42,398 nucleotides of DNA from Paludibacteraceae bacterium (GCA_024401535.1 JAKSKX010000020.1:1-42398), one strand, 5' to 3'; positions 25,206 to 35,165 are shown, counted from the stretch's first letter. Numbers and translations are program-made. Notes: generated by a model from the sequence alone, not told the origin.

Positions 25206-26720
25206 CTACGCTTTCAAATAGGCAATCATTCTCTCGATATCCTTGTACTTTGGAGTGTCGTCAGAGAATTTAGGGAAGAATGCGCGAACCTCATCATAAA
25301 CCTTCCTTGTAGCGGAAGAAAGCTTATCAGCAATTCCCAAAGCGTCAACAGCCTGCACTATAGCCATGAAATGTATTGCATGAACCTGATAAGCGTTTTC
25401 TATTACGTGACGGGCAATCAAAGCCGAGTTTGTTCCCATTGAAACTATATCCTGGTTGTCGTTGTTGTTTGGTATCGAATGAACGTACATAGGATTAGAC
25501 AGAGTCTGGCACTCTGCTGTTGTACTGCAGGCAGTGAACTGAGAAGCCTGAAGTCCATAGTTAAGGCCGAGCTTACCTAGGTTTACAAACGGAGGAAGTA
25601 TTCCGTTAATTCTGTCATGGAACAGATAGTTCATCTGTCTTTCACAAAGCATTGTCATCTTTGTAACAGCAATCTTAACCTTATCCATCTCGAACGATAT
25701 GTAGTCCCCGTGGAAGTTTCCTCCGTGGTAAACATTCTGTGTATCTGGATCAACGATAGGATTGTCGCAGGCAGAATTCAACTCGTCCTCGACAATTACC
25801 TGCGCATTGACGAACGTATCATATACAGGACCAAGAATCTGAGGAATACAACGAAGCGAATAGTATGGCTGCACCTTATGGTCAAACACGTCCTCTGTAT
25901 GGATTTGTCCGTATAGTTCAGCTTCTCTGTCTCGCATACACTTGCTGTCTCTGGAAATCTCCCTCATTCTTTGTGCAACGTATGTCTGTCCCTCATGGTG
26001 CCTTACAGTATTGATAACCTCTGACATAAAGTCGTCGTAAGATCCTGCAATCTCGTTCATCATCACACCGGCAATCAGAGACTTCTCAAAAAGCTTCTTT
26101 GCATAGATAAGGTTTAGTGAACCGATACCTGTCATGAACGATGTTCCGTTTGTAAGGGAAAGTCCCTCGCGTATATGCATACCGAAAGGTTTGATATCCA
26201 ACTGTCTCAAGACATCGGCAGTCTGGCGAAGTTCTCCCTTATAGAACACCTCGCCCTCCCCTATCAAAGTCAATGCAAGATGGGCAAGCTGCACAAGGTC
26301 ACCGCTTGCTCCCACGCTTCCATGCTCAGGCACAAAAGGCACGATACCCTCGTTGATATATTTGACAAGCTGGTCAACAACCTCACGATGGATTCCACTC
26401 TTTCCCTGAATGAAAGTTCCAAGTCTGGCAATCATCGCAGCAAGAACGTAAGGCTCGCCCAAAGGTGCGCCTGCGCCAGTCGAGTGGCTTCGAATTATGT
26501 TATATTGAAGTGCTGTTCGGTCCTCGTCAGAAACACGATACTGAGCCATAGGACCAAAACCTGTATTTATTCCGTAGATAATGCGAGTGTTTGCAAAGCC
26601 CTCCAAAAAGCTGTAGCTTTTCTCGACCAACGAGATTCTCTTTTCGGACAACTCTAACTTTTCTCTTTCTAACACTATTCTCTCGACATCGTTGAGAGTG
26701 ATTTTATCCACCTGTATCAT
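25206..26720 (-). CDS. Aromatic amino acid ammonia-lyase, probably tyrosine ammonia-lyase
   Basis: The 504-residue enzyme belongs to the MIO-containing HAL/PAL/TAL family. The Ala-Ser-Gly triad that cyclises into the MIO electrophile is A138-S139-G140 in GSVGASGDLVQLAHL. Other family landmarks are YGINTGFGPMAQYRV at 49-63, LQYNIIRSHSTGAG at 71-84, NGTSFMTG and VYHGGNFHGDYISFEMDK. From memory these segments, including SIPNNNDNQDIVSMGTNSA, closely follow the tyrosine ammonia-lyase of Flavobacterium johnsoniae, which makes p-coumarate for flexirubin-type pigments. No other histidine-utilisation genes lie nearby, which argues against HutH. I start at the ATG at 26720; the open frame allows a GTG nine codons upstream. 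An S-H pair at 78-79 also occurs in histidine lyases, so specificity needs an assay. Confidence 0.8.
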   Translation of the reverse strand: MIQVDKITLNDVERIVLEREKLELSEKRISLVEKSYSFLEGFANTRIIYGINTGFGPMAQYRVSDEDRTALQYNIIRSHSTGAGAPLGEPYVLAAMIARLGTFIQGKSGIHREVVDQLVKYINEGIVPFVPEHGSVGASGDLVQLAHLALTLIGEGEVFYKGELRQTADVLRQLDIKPFGMHIREGLSLTNGTSFMTGIGSLNLIYAKKLFEKSLIAGVMMNEIAGSYDDFMSEVINTVRHHEGQTYVAQRMREISRDSKCMRDREAELYGQIHTEDVFDHKVQPYYSLRCIPQILGPVYDTFVNAQVIVEDELNSACDNPIVDPDTQNVYHGGNFHGDYISFEMDKVKIAVTKMTMLCERQMNYLFHDRINGILPPFVNLGKLGLNYGLQASQFTACSTTAECQTLSNPMYVHSIPNNNDNQDIVSMGTNSALIARHVIENAYQVHAIHFMAIVQAVDALGIADKLSSATRKVYDEVRAFFPKFSDDTPKYKDIERMIAYLKA

Positions 26721-26766
26721 TTTCTTCTCTTTTGCTCTATCAAACACTCAAATCTTGAATGCATTG

Positions 26767-26774
26767 CAAAGATA
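26767..26774 (-). promoter_or_regulatory. -7 promoter element for the ammonia-lyase gene
   Basis: The minus strand reads TATCTTTG, an exact TAnnTTTG match 46 bases before the ATG at 26720. This indicates transcription separate from the upstream membrane-protein gene. Confidence 0.5.
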
Positions 26775-26791
26775 CAAAAAAGAAGGGAATC

Positions 26792-27337
26792 CTACTTGAT
26801 TTTTCCATATTTAATACTAATAGGCTCATCGTCCATCAGGACATAAAAACCTAAACCTCCCTTTTTTATCAACATGGAAACCGTATCACCTTCACGAACC
26901 TTCATATAGAAGTTCGAAGCGGAAGTAGGCCTCACTCCCAAATTTTCATTCTCGTATATCAAATCAACCATAGGCTGGTTGTACTCGAAACTCCTCGAAT
27001 CATCCAGTTCGACACGGGGAGATGACACTATTGCGACCTCTTCCTTAGGAGTTTCTCCACTAACATAATTTAGCGTTATCATTGCTCCAGATGCAAAGCT
27101 GCTGCTTGTAATCAGCATGACGATATATTTGAACATCAGCGAAAACCCCTGAAACCTTGGAACAATAAAATATGAAGCCACAAGGCTTACAGCAAAACAA
27201 ATCAGAGTATATACATTGGTCATTATACACATGGCACAAAAAGTCCTGCTTGACAATATTGCCCAATAGAAAATAAAGACAACACTCAAGAGTATCCATA
27301 CAATAAATAACAATATAAGTTTGTCCATCTGCATCAT
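26792..27337 (-). CDS. Small inner-membrane protein with CxxC motif, unknown function
   Basis: The 181-residue protein has three probable membrane segments (about 6-28, 39-61 and 68-90), followed by a soluble tail of about 90 residues (SSPRVELDDSRSFEYNQP to the end). A CAMC motif at C34-C37, at the start of the second membrane segment (SSRTFCAMCIMTNVYTL), resembles the redox CxxC of vitamin K epoxide reductase (VKOR)-like proteins, but the protein is shorter than that family and lacks a recognisable first half, so this is only a suggestion. The start is ATG at 27337, or one of two near in-frame ATGs (27334, 27328). It has its own -7 element at 27388. I do not recognise its function. Confidence 0.6.
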   Translation of the reverse strand: MMQMDKLILLFIVWILLSVVFIFYWAILSSRTFCAMCIMTNVYTLICFAVSLVASYFIVPRFQGFSLMFKYIVMLITSSSFASGAMITLNYVSGETPKEEVAIVSSPRVELDDSRSFEYNQPMVDLIYENENLGVRPTSASNFYMKVREGDTVSMLIKKGGLGFYVLMDDEPISIKYGKIK

Positions 27338-27387
27338 CGCCTTATAAGATACCTATGCAAAATATGGTAACCGAATTAAGTACAGTG

Positions 27388-27395
27388 CAAAGTTA
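27388..27395 (-). promoter_or_regulatory. -7 promoter element for the CxxC membrane protein
   Basis: The minus strand reads TAACTTTG, an exact TAnnTTTG match 50 bases before the ATG at 27337. ATTG about 20 bases upstream may serve as a weak -33 element. Confidence 0.45.
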
Positions 27396-27863
27396 CGGAA
27401 AAGTGAGAACTTTTGCAATATTTCTCGACAATTTCAGCCAATTCATAGGTAAAATCAGCCGAAATCTGGCAAAATTAAGCGTTTTTCACAACAACAATAC
27501 GACGCATCGGAATTTTGCGACACCACATATTTTCTTCTGTTTCTTTATGTTAGACACAGCGTTCGCCGTACAATTCTAACACTAGGACATTCATGCAAAA
27601 AAAGACAAACTGATTTAGCAACAGGAACTTTTTTCACAACTATTTTTTATATAGGTTTACTCATGCAATCATATTTTGCAAAAAAATAAAATTGCTTTTA
27701 TGCCACTATACAGTCCTTGTCCCCAAAAAACAAGATTCCTATGACATACGATAGCGGCCAACCATTATCTGACAAATAGCAAGAAAATAACAAGAAAAAC
27801 TTGATTCCTTTTGTTATATTTCTTTTGCTTCTGCATCTGCCTATTATCACAGATGCAAGAAAA
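27396..27863. other. AT-rich intergenic region without a recognisable gene
   Basis: About 470 bases lie between the promoter of the CxxC protein and the terminator of the giant adhesin gene. The only structure I noticed is a 7-base inverted repeat TGTTAGA/TCTAACA (27548-27581). Short open frames show no homology I recognise. Confidence 0.55.
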
Positions 27864-27907
27864 ACACAAAAAAGATGAGCAGACATTTATTTTGTCTGCC
27901 CATCTTT
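27864..27907 (-). terminator. Intrinsic terminator of the giant T9SS protein gene
   Basis: The 14-base arms 27871-27884 and 27894-27907 pair with a single G-T wobble around a 9-base loop. On the minus strand the hairpin is followed by a T-rich run (TTTGTGTTTTTC). It starts 20 bases after the stop. Confidence 0.8.
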
Positions 27908-27926
27908 TGCGATTAGTTTATTGTGA

Positions 27927-30900
27927 CTATTGTCTAATCAAAGTAAAGTGACCTGTATAAGTCTTTGACAACTCCTTGATTTCAACCTCATACCAGTAGT
28001 CTGTACTTGGCAATGGGTTTCCATTGTAAGTTCCATCCCAACCTTCTGCATCGGCAGCCTTGTAGTAAGCGACTCTCTTACCCCAACGGTCATAGATAGA
28101 AACCTTAGCACTTGGATAAGCCTCTTTCAAAGCCTCAATCTTAAAGATATCTCCTACACCATCACCATTCGGAGAAAGCACTACAGGAATCTTGATTACT
28201 GGCTCGTTGATTCTGAACTTTTCAGTCACTACACATCCGGCTGCATCGACAATCTTCAAGTCATGCTTACCGTACTCCAAATCATGCTTTGTAGCGGAGT
28301 TGACATCATCCGCCTTATCCTTTCCGTCAATAATGAACATGAAAGGCTCTGTACCAGTACCGGACTGAAGAACAATCTCCACATCACGGAATGACAAAGA
28401 ATCCACATAGTCTAGTTTAGGAGCATAAGTAACAACTGCAGCATGGGAAACCGATGCCTTACAAGCACCACGCTCCATATCTAGGTAGTATTCAGCATAG
28501 TCAGGAACTGGAAGAACTGTAATCACAGAGCCCTCCATCTTCACACCTTCGCCAAGCTGATCGTCAGAATACCATGTGTATTTATCAGCCTTGAACGAAC
28601 TAGCGTCAAGTTTCAGCTTTGTTCCCTCACAAATATAATCCTGTGCCTTGATTTCTCCCTCGATAGGTTTAGATACAACTACCATTGGGTAATATGTCTT
28701 AGGCATACAGATGTCATTTGTAGCGACAACCGCATAGCGCTTGCTCTGAGAGAAGCCATCCTGCAAAGTAAACACTGGCGTTACAGTGGCACCTCTATCG
28801 CTCATGTTAAGCACCTCGCCGTTGCTCTCCCATTCAAGTCTAGTGCCTTCAGGGTATAGCTTAGTCACAGAAATCTCAGCAGATTCACCCTCACAAACAT
28901 TTGACTTGTTTACAGAAAACTGAACATCGAATGCCTCGTGAACCTTTAGTGACAATGGCTTAGTTATAAGCTGGTTGCCTACAACATAAGAATATGTTAC
29001 AGTATATTGGGCGTCTTTCTTCGGCGAGATTGTTGCAGACAACTTGCCTCCTGAAGGAAGCAACTTAATAGTTGAAGGCGTACCACCGGCAACTACCTCC
29101 TCAACCTTCAATACAAACTTGCCGCTCTCCTTATGAAGAACTCGACCTGTACCAGTTGTATCAACAGTGATTTTGTGATTCTCGCCGACACACATCTCCT
29201 CTACGTCAAGTTCTGCTTCCATCTGAAGTTTTGCATCAACCAAAACCTTGACTGCAGCAGAGTCGTCACAATATCCTTCGGAAGAAACATTGATATTGAA
29301 GTAATGGTCTGATGTCAATGAAGGAATACTAGCAGAAGAACCGGACATTACCATAGAAGATCTCTCATCTGTCCAAATGATGTCGGACTCGATAGCAGAA
29401 GGATCAGAAGGCTCAATGAAAGGAATATTCATAACAACCGGATTCTCTCTGATTTCCTCATAAACTCTTACCAAAGAAGACTTGTCAATCTTGATGTAAG
29501 GCTTAACAGTCAAAGGCAAACCGTCAGCAACCTTTGCAGTTGTTGTACATCCTCCGGACTTAACCTCATAAGAATATACACCGCTGTTTTCTGGAACTGT
29601 ACTTGCGATTGCATAGACATTGTTAGACTCTCCACTTATAACTGTTTCATCCTTGAACCAAGCAATATCGTAAGGGTAGCCTGTTGTGTTCGGAGTTACC
29701 TTGATTTCCACATTGAACTTCTGTCCCTCACATACGTCTAAGTCGGAACGCTTGACCTCTTCAGTCTTTGTGCTAACGTCAATAATCGTGAACGAGAACC
29801 AAGTAGGACATCTGTTGATATACCTGAACTCGTACTTACCTGCAGGCAATGACAAAGAAGCACTTCCAGAACTGAACTTTCCAGACTTTTCGCTACCACC
29901 GTCCTTGGTGTAAGTAAACTCGTCCTCTGTAGCAGTAACATTAACGTCAACAGTAACATTAGAACCACAAGAAGTGAATATAATGTCCTTAGTCTTGACA
30001 TTTATAGGAGTCTTAGGCGTGTCATTCTTCTTCTCTGAGAATTCGATTGTACCGTCAAGCTGACCTATATCAACCTTGATTACTTGAACTGGAGCTTCGA
30101 TGCCTTTACATGCACCTGCATCAACCTTCAATGACACACGCATCTCGTTTCCTGAATTTTCAAGACCTGCAGAACCTGTGTTATAAGTTTTTTCGTTACC
30201 TGTCACAGATGACTTGTTGTTTGACCAATAATACTTTATGTCATTCAACACAGCACCTTCAGTCTCCACATTAGATGACAACTCTACGGCTTCACCAGGA
30301 CAAGTTGTCTCTGTTCCTTCAATTTTTGGAGTTACCTCGTGAACAAACACCTTCAATGGCAATGATTCAGAAACACATGTTTCACCAGAAGGCAACTTGT
30401 AGCTAGCCTGAACCTGATATGTACCTCGCTTAGAAACCTTTGTATTCGTAACTGGCGAAGAAGCTTCGTCCAAATACTCACTCTGTACAGAGAACGAAGG
30501 CTTAGTGTTCTCAGTGTACATATCAGCCAAGTCTATAGACTCGTTCTTTGAACCACAAATTGGATCTGCGGCAGCAACCTTAAGAACAGGAACTGCATTG
30601 ACAGTAACAGTAATCGAAGCTGGAGCACCTGAAGCAGAAGCGTCTGTCTTCAATCTCTGCAAAACATAATATGTATAAACAGTCTTACTCTGTCCATTCT
30701 CTGGCTTTTGAATTGCCGGGTCAAGAGACGGAGCGGTTGTCGATTCCGTTGTCAAATCTATAGTTCCGTCACTCTTTGACTCATACCATACAAGTTCAAA
30801 ATCCTCAGGATCATTTACATCTGTTCCTTTTATAGTAACTTTATCTGCCAAAGTTCCAGTCAACAAATCAGAACCCTCACATACATCAAGAGGGGATACT

Positions 30901-33900
30901 ATAGGCTGAGGGAATCCAGAAACTGATATCTTAACTTGCACAGCCACGCTCTCACAACCTTTAGCATTCTTTTGTGTTACATAATAAGTTTTCTCGTCGT
31001 TTCCTACAAGAGAAGGATTATATGTAGGAGTTGCATCTGCCTCATCAATCTGATTTTGCAAATCTGCATCTTTATACCATACTAAAGTATTTCCTGTAGA
31101 AGCTACTACACCACTTGGATCTTGAGTAAGAGGAGCCTTGAATCCTCCGGAAGCACCTTCTGACTTCAAGTAAGAAATATTAAATGTTCCTGTTGGAGGC
31201 AATACCTCTTGAATCTCAACTTTGTATTCCTGATGGTCACCGTAACAAACAGAACTATTTGTTATCATAGTAGAGCCCGAAGTTGCTGTAATAGTATATG
31301 TATTACGAACATAATAAGTAGTGATACTTGCAGCTTCAGAAGAAACTGACATTGTGCTACTACCTCCAAGAGTTTGAGCATTTAATGCTGGCTCTTTACC
31401 CTTGAAGATTTCCAAACCATCTGCATCAGACATATAGAATTGCTTATCTACACCCTGAGTAACAAAAGCCTCGACATTTGCTATTCCTTTTTCGTCTTTA
31501 CAATATACAGAAGTCTCAGATGGAGTAACTACATCACGAACCCCGTAAGAGGTAATAGTTATTGTCTTCTTAGCACTTTCTCCACCACTTGTTGATATTT
31601 GAGAAACATAGAATACATGCTCTCCTGGTGTAGAGATATCTGGAACCATATCCGGATCTGTAATCTTTGTTGTTCCATCAGCCTCATAGAACTGCAAGCC
31701 GTAATCAGAGTCATTACCGTCAGGAGCATCTATCTGCGCAAAGTCACTCAACTTGTTAGATGTTTCAGTTGAACAGAACTCTCCATTCTTAACTTTTGGA
31801 GTAGGAGCTCCGATAATTTCAACTTTAACCAAATTTGTATCGCTCAAACAGACATCAGGACTTACCTGGTAAACGTAGTACCACAAATACTCAGGAAGAG
31901 GATTTGTCTTGTCCTTCATTGTTGGTGTTGGATAACCAGTCTTAGCAGCCTCAAGAGTTGCAGACTTCAAGTCAGGAGTGTCTTCAGTATCAGCTCCCTT
32001 AACAAGTCCCCACATCAATGTGTAGCCAGTTGACATACCCTCACTTATTGTAGGCAACTGCTTCTCAAGGCTTTCTATCTTTTCCTGATTCTTTCTGTAT
32101 GAAACCAAAGTGTTGACAAGTGTCAAATCATCAGCCTTGTTAGATGAGAATGTGTATAGCTTGGCTTCTCCGCGACATAGAGTCTTCTTGTCCTCTACTA
32201 CGTAGTAATACTCTTGCTCTCCTTCTGCTGCTTTGACATTCTTAACTACAGGCTCCGTGATTGCATTCTCGTCATTATTGCCATCAGCCTCAGTTTCGTA
32301 CCAATAGACGTTGTACTTAGTCTTGTCTATTGATTTGTCAGGCTCAGTTTTCAAAGTTCCCTCACAGAAAGGTTCTGGAGAAGTTAGCTCAGCCTTAGGG
32401 GCTTCGTTTGCTATGACATGAACTACGTCATATACCCAACAGTTCTCGGCATCAGGGAAGTCCAAATCTTTAACAAGAAGGTAATATGTATCAGCATCCT
32501 CGTATGTCACATCAAACTTAGAGTTCTTATCTCCGCTTGTGTAACCTATACCAGGCTTGCCTGCCGCACTCTTGTCTCCCTTATGCCAAGATGCGATGTA
32601 ACGGCGAGGAATTGTAGGAGTATTCTTGTCCATCACAGTCGGATCTGTTGGCTCAAAATCTTCAGTAGATAGATGAGCTATTTCTCCTGGGCACAAATGA
32701 ACTTCCTTCTCGCCACTTGTTGCGTTAAGAACAACCTTGGTTTCTGGATCGCCAGAAATAATCTCAGCTTTCTTTACCTTCTCACAGTCCAAACAGTTAA
32801 GACCCGCTACAACAGGAATTGTAGAGATGGAAATCTTACGACAAGGAGAGAACGCTGAATTCTTTTTCCATGACTGATCAGCTATCAAATCTGACTTTTC
32901 TCCAACTACAACACGGAAATAAATACGCTTCTCATGATCTACATCATCTTCAAGCTCAGAGAAGATTGCATCCCAATATTTATCAACCTCAACATCGAAT
33001 TTATCATCTTCGATTACTTCCTCAGAGTGAATTGTTTTCCAATCTATCGGCTTTGTTTCTGATTCAGTAGCAGGATCATCGAAGGTATATTGGTAAACAT
33101 AACCAATCTTAGAGCCTGGCGATGTCAAATAAAACTTCTTTACAGCATCAGAGGTAATAGACTGAAGTGTCAACACATCCTCTGTACAAAGGTCAAGGAT
33201 ATCCTTACCTGTACTTACAGATGACTCCACATTAACATCTGGCGGTGTACAAACCTGGAAGATGATGTTATCAATGGCATAGTCACGAGTCTCGTTATCA
33301 TGTAATCTTTGGCAAAGTTCATCAGCGCACTCTTTATTGTGCTTCACAATCATAGTAATTGTCACCTCAGGAGCATTACCTACTTTATCCGCATCTATCT
33401 TGATCTTCTTGTTTACGCCCTTCCAACCTTCGGAACCTCCTGAAAAACTCATTTGATCACTTTCCAATACAGTATTTCCATAATTAAGAGACACCTCAAT
33501 ACATCCAGGGTGATTAGAAATCGAGGCAAATTCTGCACCAAAAGAAACCTCTTTTCCTGTACATATATGATCAATATCAATCTTAAAGAACTCATCCTGC
33601 GAGCCATCTTGCATAAGGTCGAACTGTAGCATTCCACCTGTAGTAGTTCCTGAATTGTCGTATTTAACACCTCCAGGATATCCACCATATTTTGACACTA
33701 CATACACACCTTGGTTATACAACTCTGTTTTTGTTCCACCTGCCAATGGCACTTTCAATTTAGCTCCACTACTTTCGACATTATAAGCTTTTACATAAGG
33801 TATCTTTATATCAGAGCCATGCGACTGAGAAGTATGCACCTGACCAGCAGGAATCTTCTCAGTATGAGTTGTTCCAAATCTATCTGTCCACTCGTATGTA

Positions 33901-35120
33901 TCGTCAGAGGCGAAATTACCAAAATCATCATAATACAAGTTTGTCATCGCCATTGGTGCACCTTCAGCGCTAGTACAACATGTACCGGAATGAACTGGAT
34001 ATGGATCCGACTTTGAAGGTTTACAACCGTCCAAAGTTACTTCCAAAGTAACACTGTAATCTGTTTCTGCAGCATCAGGGACGAAATTGAAACTCTTTTC
34101 TGAAGATGTTTGTGAAGTCTTAGACTCTTTCCAAGAGAATGTGGTCTTATCTGGGTAGTCCTGTTTTGTAATGATACGCAAAGGTTGTTCTGGACATGGA
34201 ATACCTGTACTTGACAAAACGGGCTTAATTTCTCCGCTAACCTTTATATCATCAATTCCGATAGGAATCTGGAAACAGTCAGTTTCTCGATAGAAATAAA
34301 AAGTAACAGTTCCGGTCTCTGGAACAGTAACTTTATGAGTTAAAGTAGTTGACTCCCCGAAATCTGCAGTTCCGGTTGTCGCCTTTGTCAAAGAACTTTG
34401 CACCAACGCATTGTTGTAGGAAGTATTGAAACTTACCCCATCGGCACTAGAAACAACACCGAATCCTAACTTATTACCATTGATTGTCTTTGAACTTGAA
34501 GCATAGTTATACTTTGAAATAAAGCTACCCATCTGAGGACCAGGTTTTCCATCCTTATCTGGTTGACAGACATTTTCATCCAAATGTGCGAAATATGTTG
34601 GGTCAAGCAAATTGGACAAAGAAAACGACATCTCAGCCGTCGAACCTGGAGTCAGACCATATACAGTATAGGACATTATAGGGCAATATGGAGCTGAACC
34701 GATATTTACAAGCATATTGTTGGACGCATCATTTGCCTTACAGAACGAATGAACCAACTTTGGCTGAGCCGTAACGGTTGTATAGCCGTACTGAGTGGAA
34801 CTTCCATCTGCCTGCAAATTGTTCAAATGAAAAACATCATCAATATTCGTCATATCGTTGCTTCCAAGGACAGAAAACACACCTCCAACTCCTTTTTGCT
34901 TAGCATATTCAGGGCCGGTAAACATATCTGTACTGCAGAGTTTATTCCATTCAAGGTCTTCGTTATACCATCCTCCTTCCTCGGCATCAGATGTTAATGT
35001 TGGGCAACAAAGCTCAGAATTTGTACTAAAGTCTGTACCCGCCACCACACATTGCGAGAATGCAGAATAAATTGTTGTCAGAAAAAGCGCCGTAAGCGAC
35101 AAATATCTTTTTATATTCAT
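27927..35120 (-). CDS. Giant secreted adhesin-like protein with T9SS type B sorting domain
   Basis: This 2,397-residue protein has a signal peptide (MNIKRYLSLTALFLTTIYSAFSQ) and a cysteine-rich N-terminal part, then a long array of degenerate Ig/PKD-like beta modules. The modules often start with motifs such as PxxxCEGS, DVCEGQ, ICEGTKLKL or MCVGENHKI and usually carry paired cysteines. The last 85 residues form a gliding-motility-associated (type B) T9SS domain: VVLSPNGDGVGDIFKIE, VSIYDRWGKRVAYY and GWDGTYNGNPLPSTDYWYEV. Type B substrates of Flavobacterium, such as SprB, need a PorP/SprF-family partner for secretion; none is beside this gene. I chose the ATG at 35120 because it begins the signal peptide and lies 45 bases from a -7 element. 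A surface or matrix adhesin is the likely role; the ligand is unknown. Confidence 0.88.
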   Translation of the reverse strand: MNIKRYLSLTALFLTTIYSAFSQCVVAGTDFSTNSELCCPTLTSDAEEGGWYNEDLEWNKLCSTDMFTGPEYAKQKGVGGVFSVLGSNDMTNIDDVFHLNNLQADGSSTQYGYTTVTAQPKLVHSFCKANDASNNMLVNIGSAPYCPIMSYTVYGLTPGSTAEMSFSLSNLLDPTYFAHLDENVCQPDKDGKPGPQMGSFISKYNYASSSKTINGNKLGFGVVSSADGVSFNTSYNNALVQSSLTKATTGTADFGESTTLTHKVTVPETGTVTFYFYRETDCFQIPIGIDDIKVSGEIKPVLSSTGIPCPEQPLRIITKQDYPDKTTFSWKESKTSQTSSEKSFNFVPDAAETDYSVTLEVTLDGCKPSKSDPYPVHSGTCCTSAEGAPMAMTNLYYDDFGNFASDDTYEWTDRFGTTHTEKIPAGQVHTSQSHGSDIKIPYVKAYNVESSGAKLKVPLAGGTKTELYNQGVYVVSKYGGYPGGVKYDNSGTTTGGMLQFDLMQDGSQDEFFKIDIDHICTGKEVSFGAEFASISNHPGCIEVSLNYGNTVLESDQMSFSGGSEGWKGVNKKIKIDADKVGNAPEVTITMIVKHNKECADELCQRLHDNETRDYAIDNIIFQVCTPPDVNVESSVSTGKDILDLCTEDVLTLQSITSDAVKKFYLTSPGSKIGYVYQYTFDDPATESETKPIDWKTIHSEEVIEDDKFDVEVDKYWDAIFSELEDDVDHEKRIYFRVVVGEKSDLIADQSWKKNSAFSPCRKISISTIPVVAGLNCLDCEKVKKAEIISGDPETKVVLNATSGEKEVHLCPGEIAHLSTEDFEPTDPTVMDKNTPTIPRRYIASWHKGDKSAAGKPGIGYTSGDKNSKFDVTYEDADTYYLLVKDLDFPDAENCWVYDVVHVIANEAPKAELTSPEPFCEGTLKTEPDKSIDKTKYNVYWYETEADGNNDENAITEPVVKNVKAAEGEQEYYYVVEDKKTLCRGEAKLYTFSSNKADDLTLVNTLVSYRKNQEKIESLEKQLPTISEGMSTGYTLMWGLVKGADTEDTPDLKSATLEAAKTGYPTPTMKDKTNPLPEYLWYYVYQVSPDVCLSDTNLVKVEIIGAPTPKVKNGEFCSTETSNKLSDFAQIDAPDGNDSDYGLQFYEADGTTKITDPDMVPDISTPGEHVFYVSQISTSGGESAKKTITITSYGVRDVVTPSETSVYCKDEKGIANVEAFVTQGVDKQFYMSDADGLEIFKGKEPALNAQTLGGSSTMSVSSEAASITTYYVRNTYTITATSGSTMITNSSVCYGDHQEYKVEIQEVLPPTGTFNISYLKSEGASGGFKAPLTQDPSGVVASTGNTLVWYKDADLQNQIDEADATPTYNPSLVGNDEKTYYVTQKNAKGCESVAVQVKISVSGFPQPIVSPLDVCEGSDLLTGTLADKVTIKGTDVNDPEDFELVWYESKSDGTIDLTTESTTAPSLDPAIQKPENGQSKTVYTYYVLQRLKTDASASGAPASITVTVNAVPVLKVAAADPICGSKNESIDLADMYTENTKPSFSVQSEYLDEASSPVTNTKVSKRGTYQVQASYKLPSGETCVSESLPLKVFVHEVTPKIEGTETTCPGEAVELSSNVETEGAVLNDIKYYWSNNKSSVTGNEKTYNTGSAGLENSGNEMRVSLKVDAGACKGIEAPVQVIKVDIGQLDGTIEFSEKKNDTPKTPINVKTKDIIFTSCGSNVTVDVNVTATEDEFTYTKDGGSEKSGKFSSGSASLSLPAGKYEFRYINRCPTWFSFTIIDVSTKTEEVKRSDLDVCEGQKFNVEIKVTPNTTGYPYDIAWFKDETVISGESNNVYAIASTVPENSGVYSYEVKSGGCTTTAKVADGLPLTVKPYIKIDKSSLVRVYEEIRENPVVMNIPFIEPSDPSAIESDIIWTDERSSMVMSGSSASIPSLTSDHYFNINVSSEGYCDDSAAVKVLVDAKLQMEAELDVEEMCVGENHKITVDTTGTGRVLHKESGKFVLKVEEVVAGGTPSTIKLLPSGGKLSATISPKKDAQYTVTYSYVVGNQLITKPLSLKVHEAFDVQFSVNKSNVCEGESAEISVTKLYPEGTRLEWESNGEVLNMSDRGATVTPVFTLQDGFSQSKRYAVVATNDICMPKTYYPMVVVSKPIEGEIKAQDYICEGTKLKLDASSFKADKYTWYSDDQLGEGVKMEGSVITVLPVPDYAEYYLDMERGACKASVSHAAVVTYAPKLDYVDSLSFRDVEIVLQSGTGTEPFMFIIDGKDKADDVNSATKHDLEYGKHDLKIVDAAGCVVTEKFRINEPVIKIPVVLSPNGDGVGDIFKIEALKEAYPSAKVSIYDRWGKRVAYYKAADAEGWDGTYNGNPLPSTDYWYEVEIKELSKTYTGHFTLIRQ

Positions 35121-35165
35121 TGTATTTAAGTTTTCTAAACAGTCTGTCAAATTATATTTAGAGTG

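Noticed and set aside
25206-26720. Annotation as histidine ammonia-lyase (hutH)
   Set aside because: No other hut genes are present and the sequence resembles the Flavobacterium tyrosine lyase. The alternative is kept open in the feature entry because specificity cannot be proven here.
27548-27581. A 7-base inverted repeat TGTTAGA/TCTAACA in the 27.4-27.9 kb gap as a possible regulatory RNA or terminator
   Set aside because: The 20-base loop, short stem and lack of a T run give no support beyond chance in AT-rich DNA.
27698-27886. A 62-codon minus-strand open frame in the gap after the giant gene
   Set aside because: It begins inside the terminator of the giant gene and shows no motif.
27927-35120. 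Open frames inside the giant gene on both strands, such as around 29.7-30.0 kb and 32.4-34.0 kb
   Set aside because: They run in other frames of one long, well supported coding sequence and have no start signals or domain matches.
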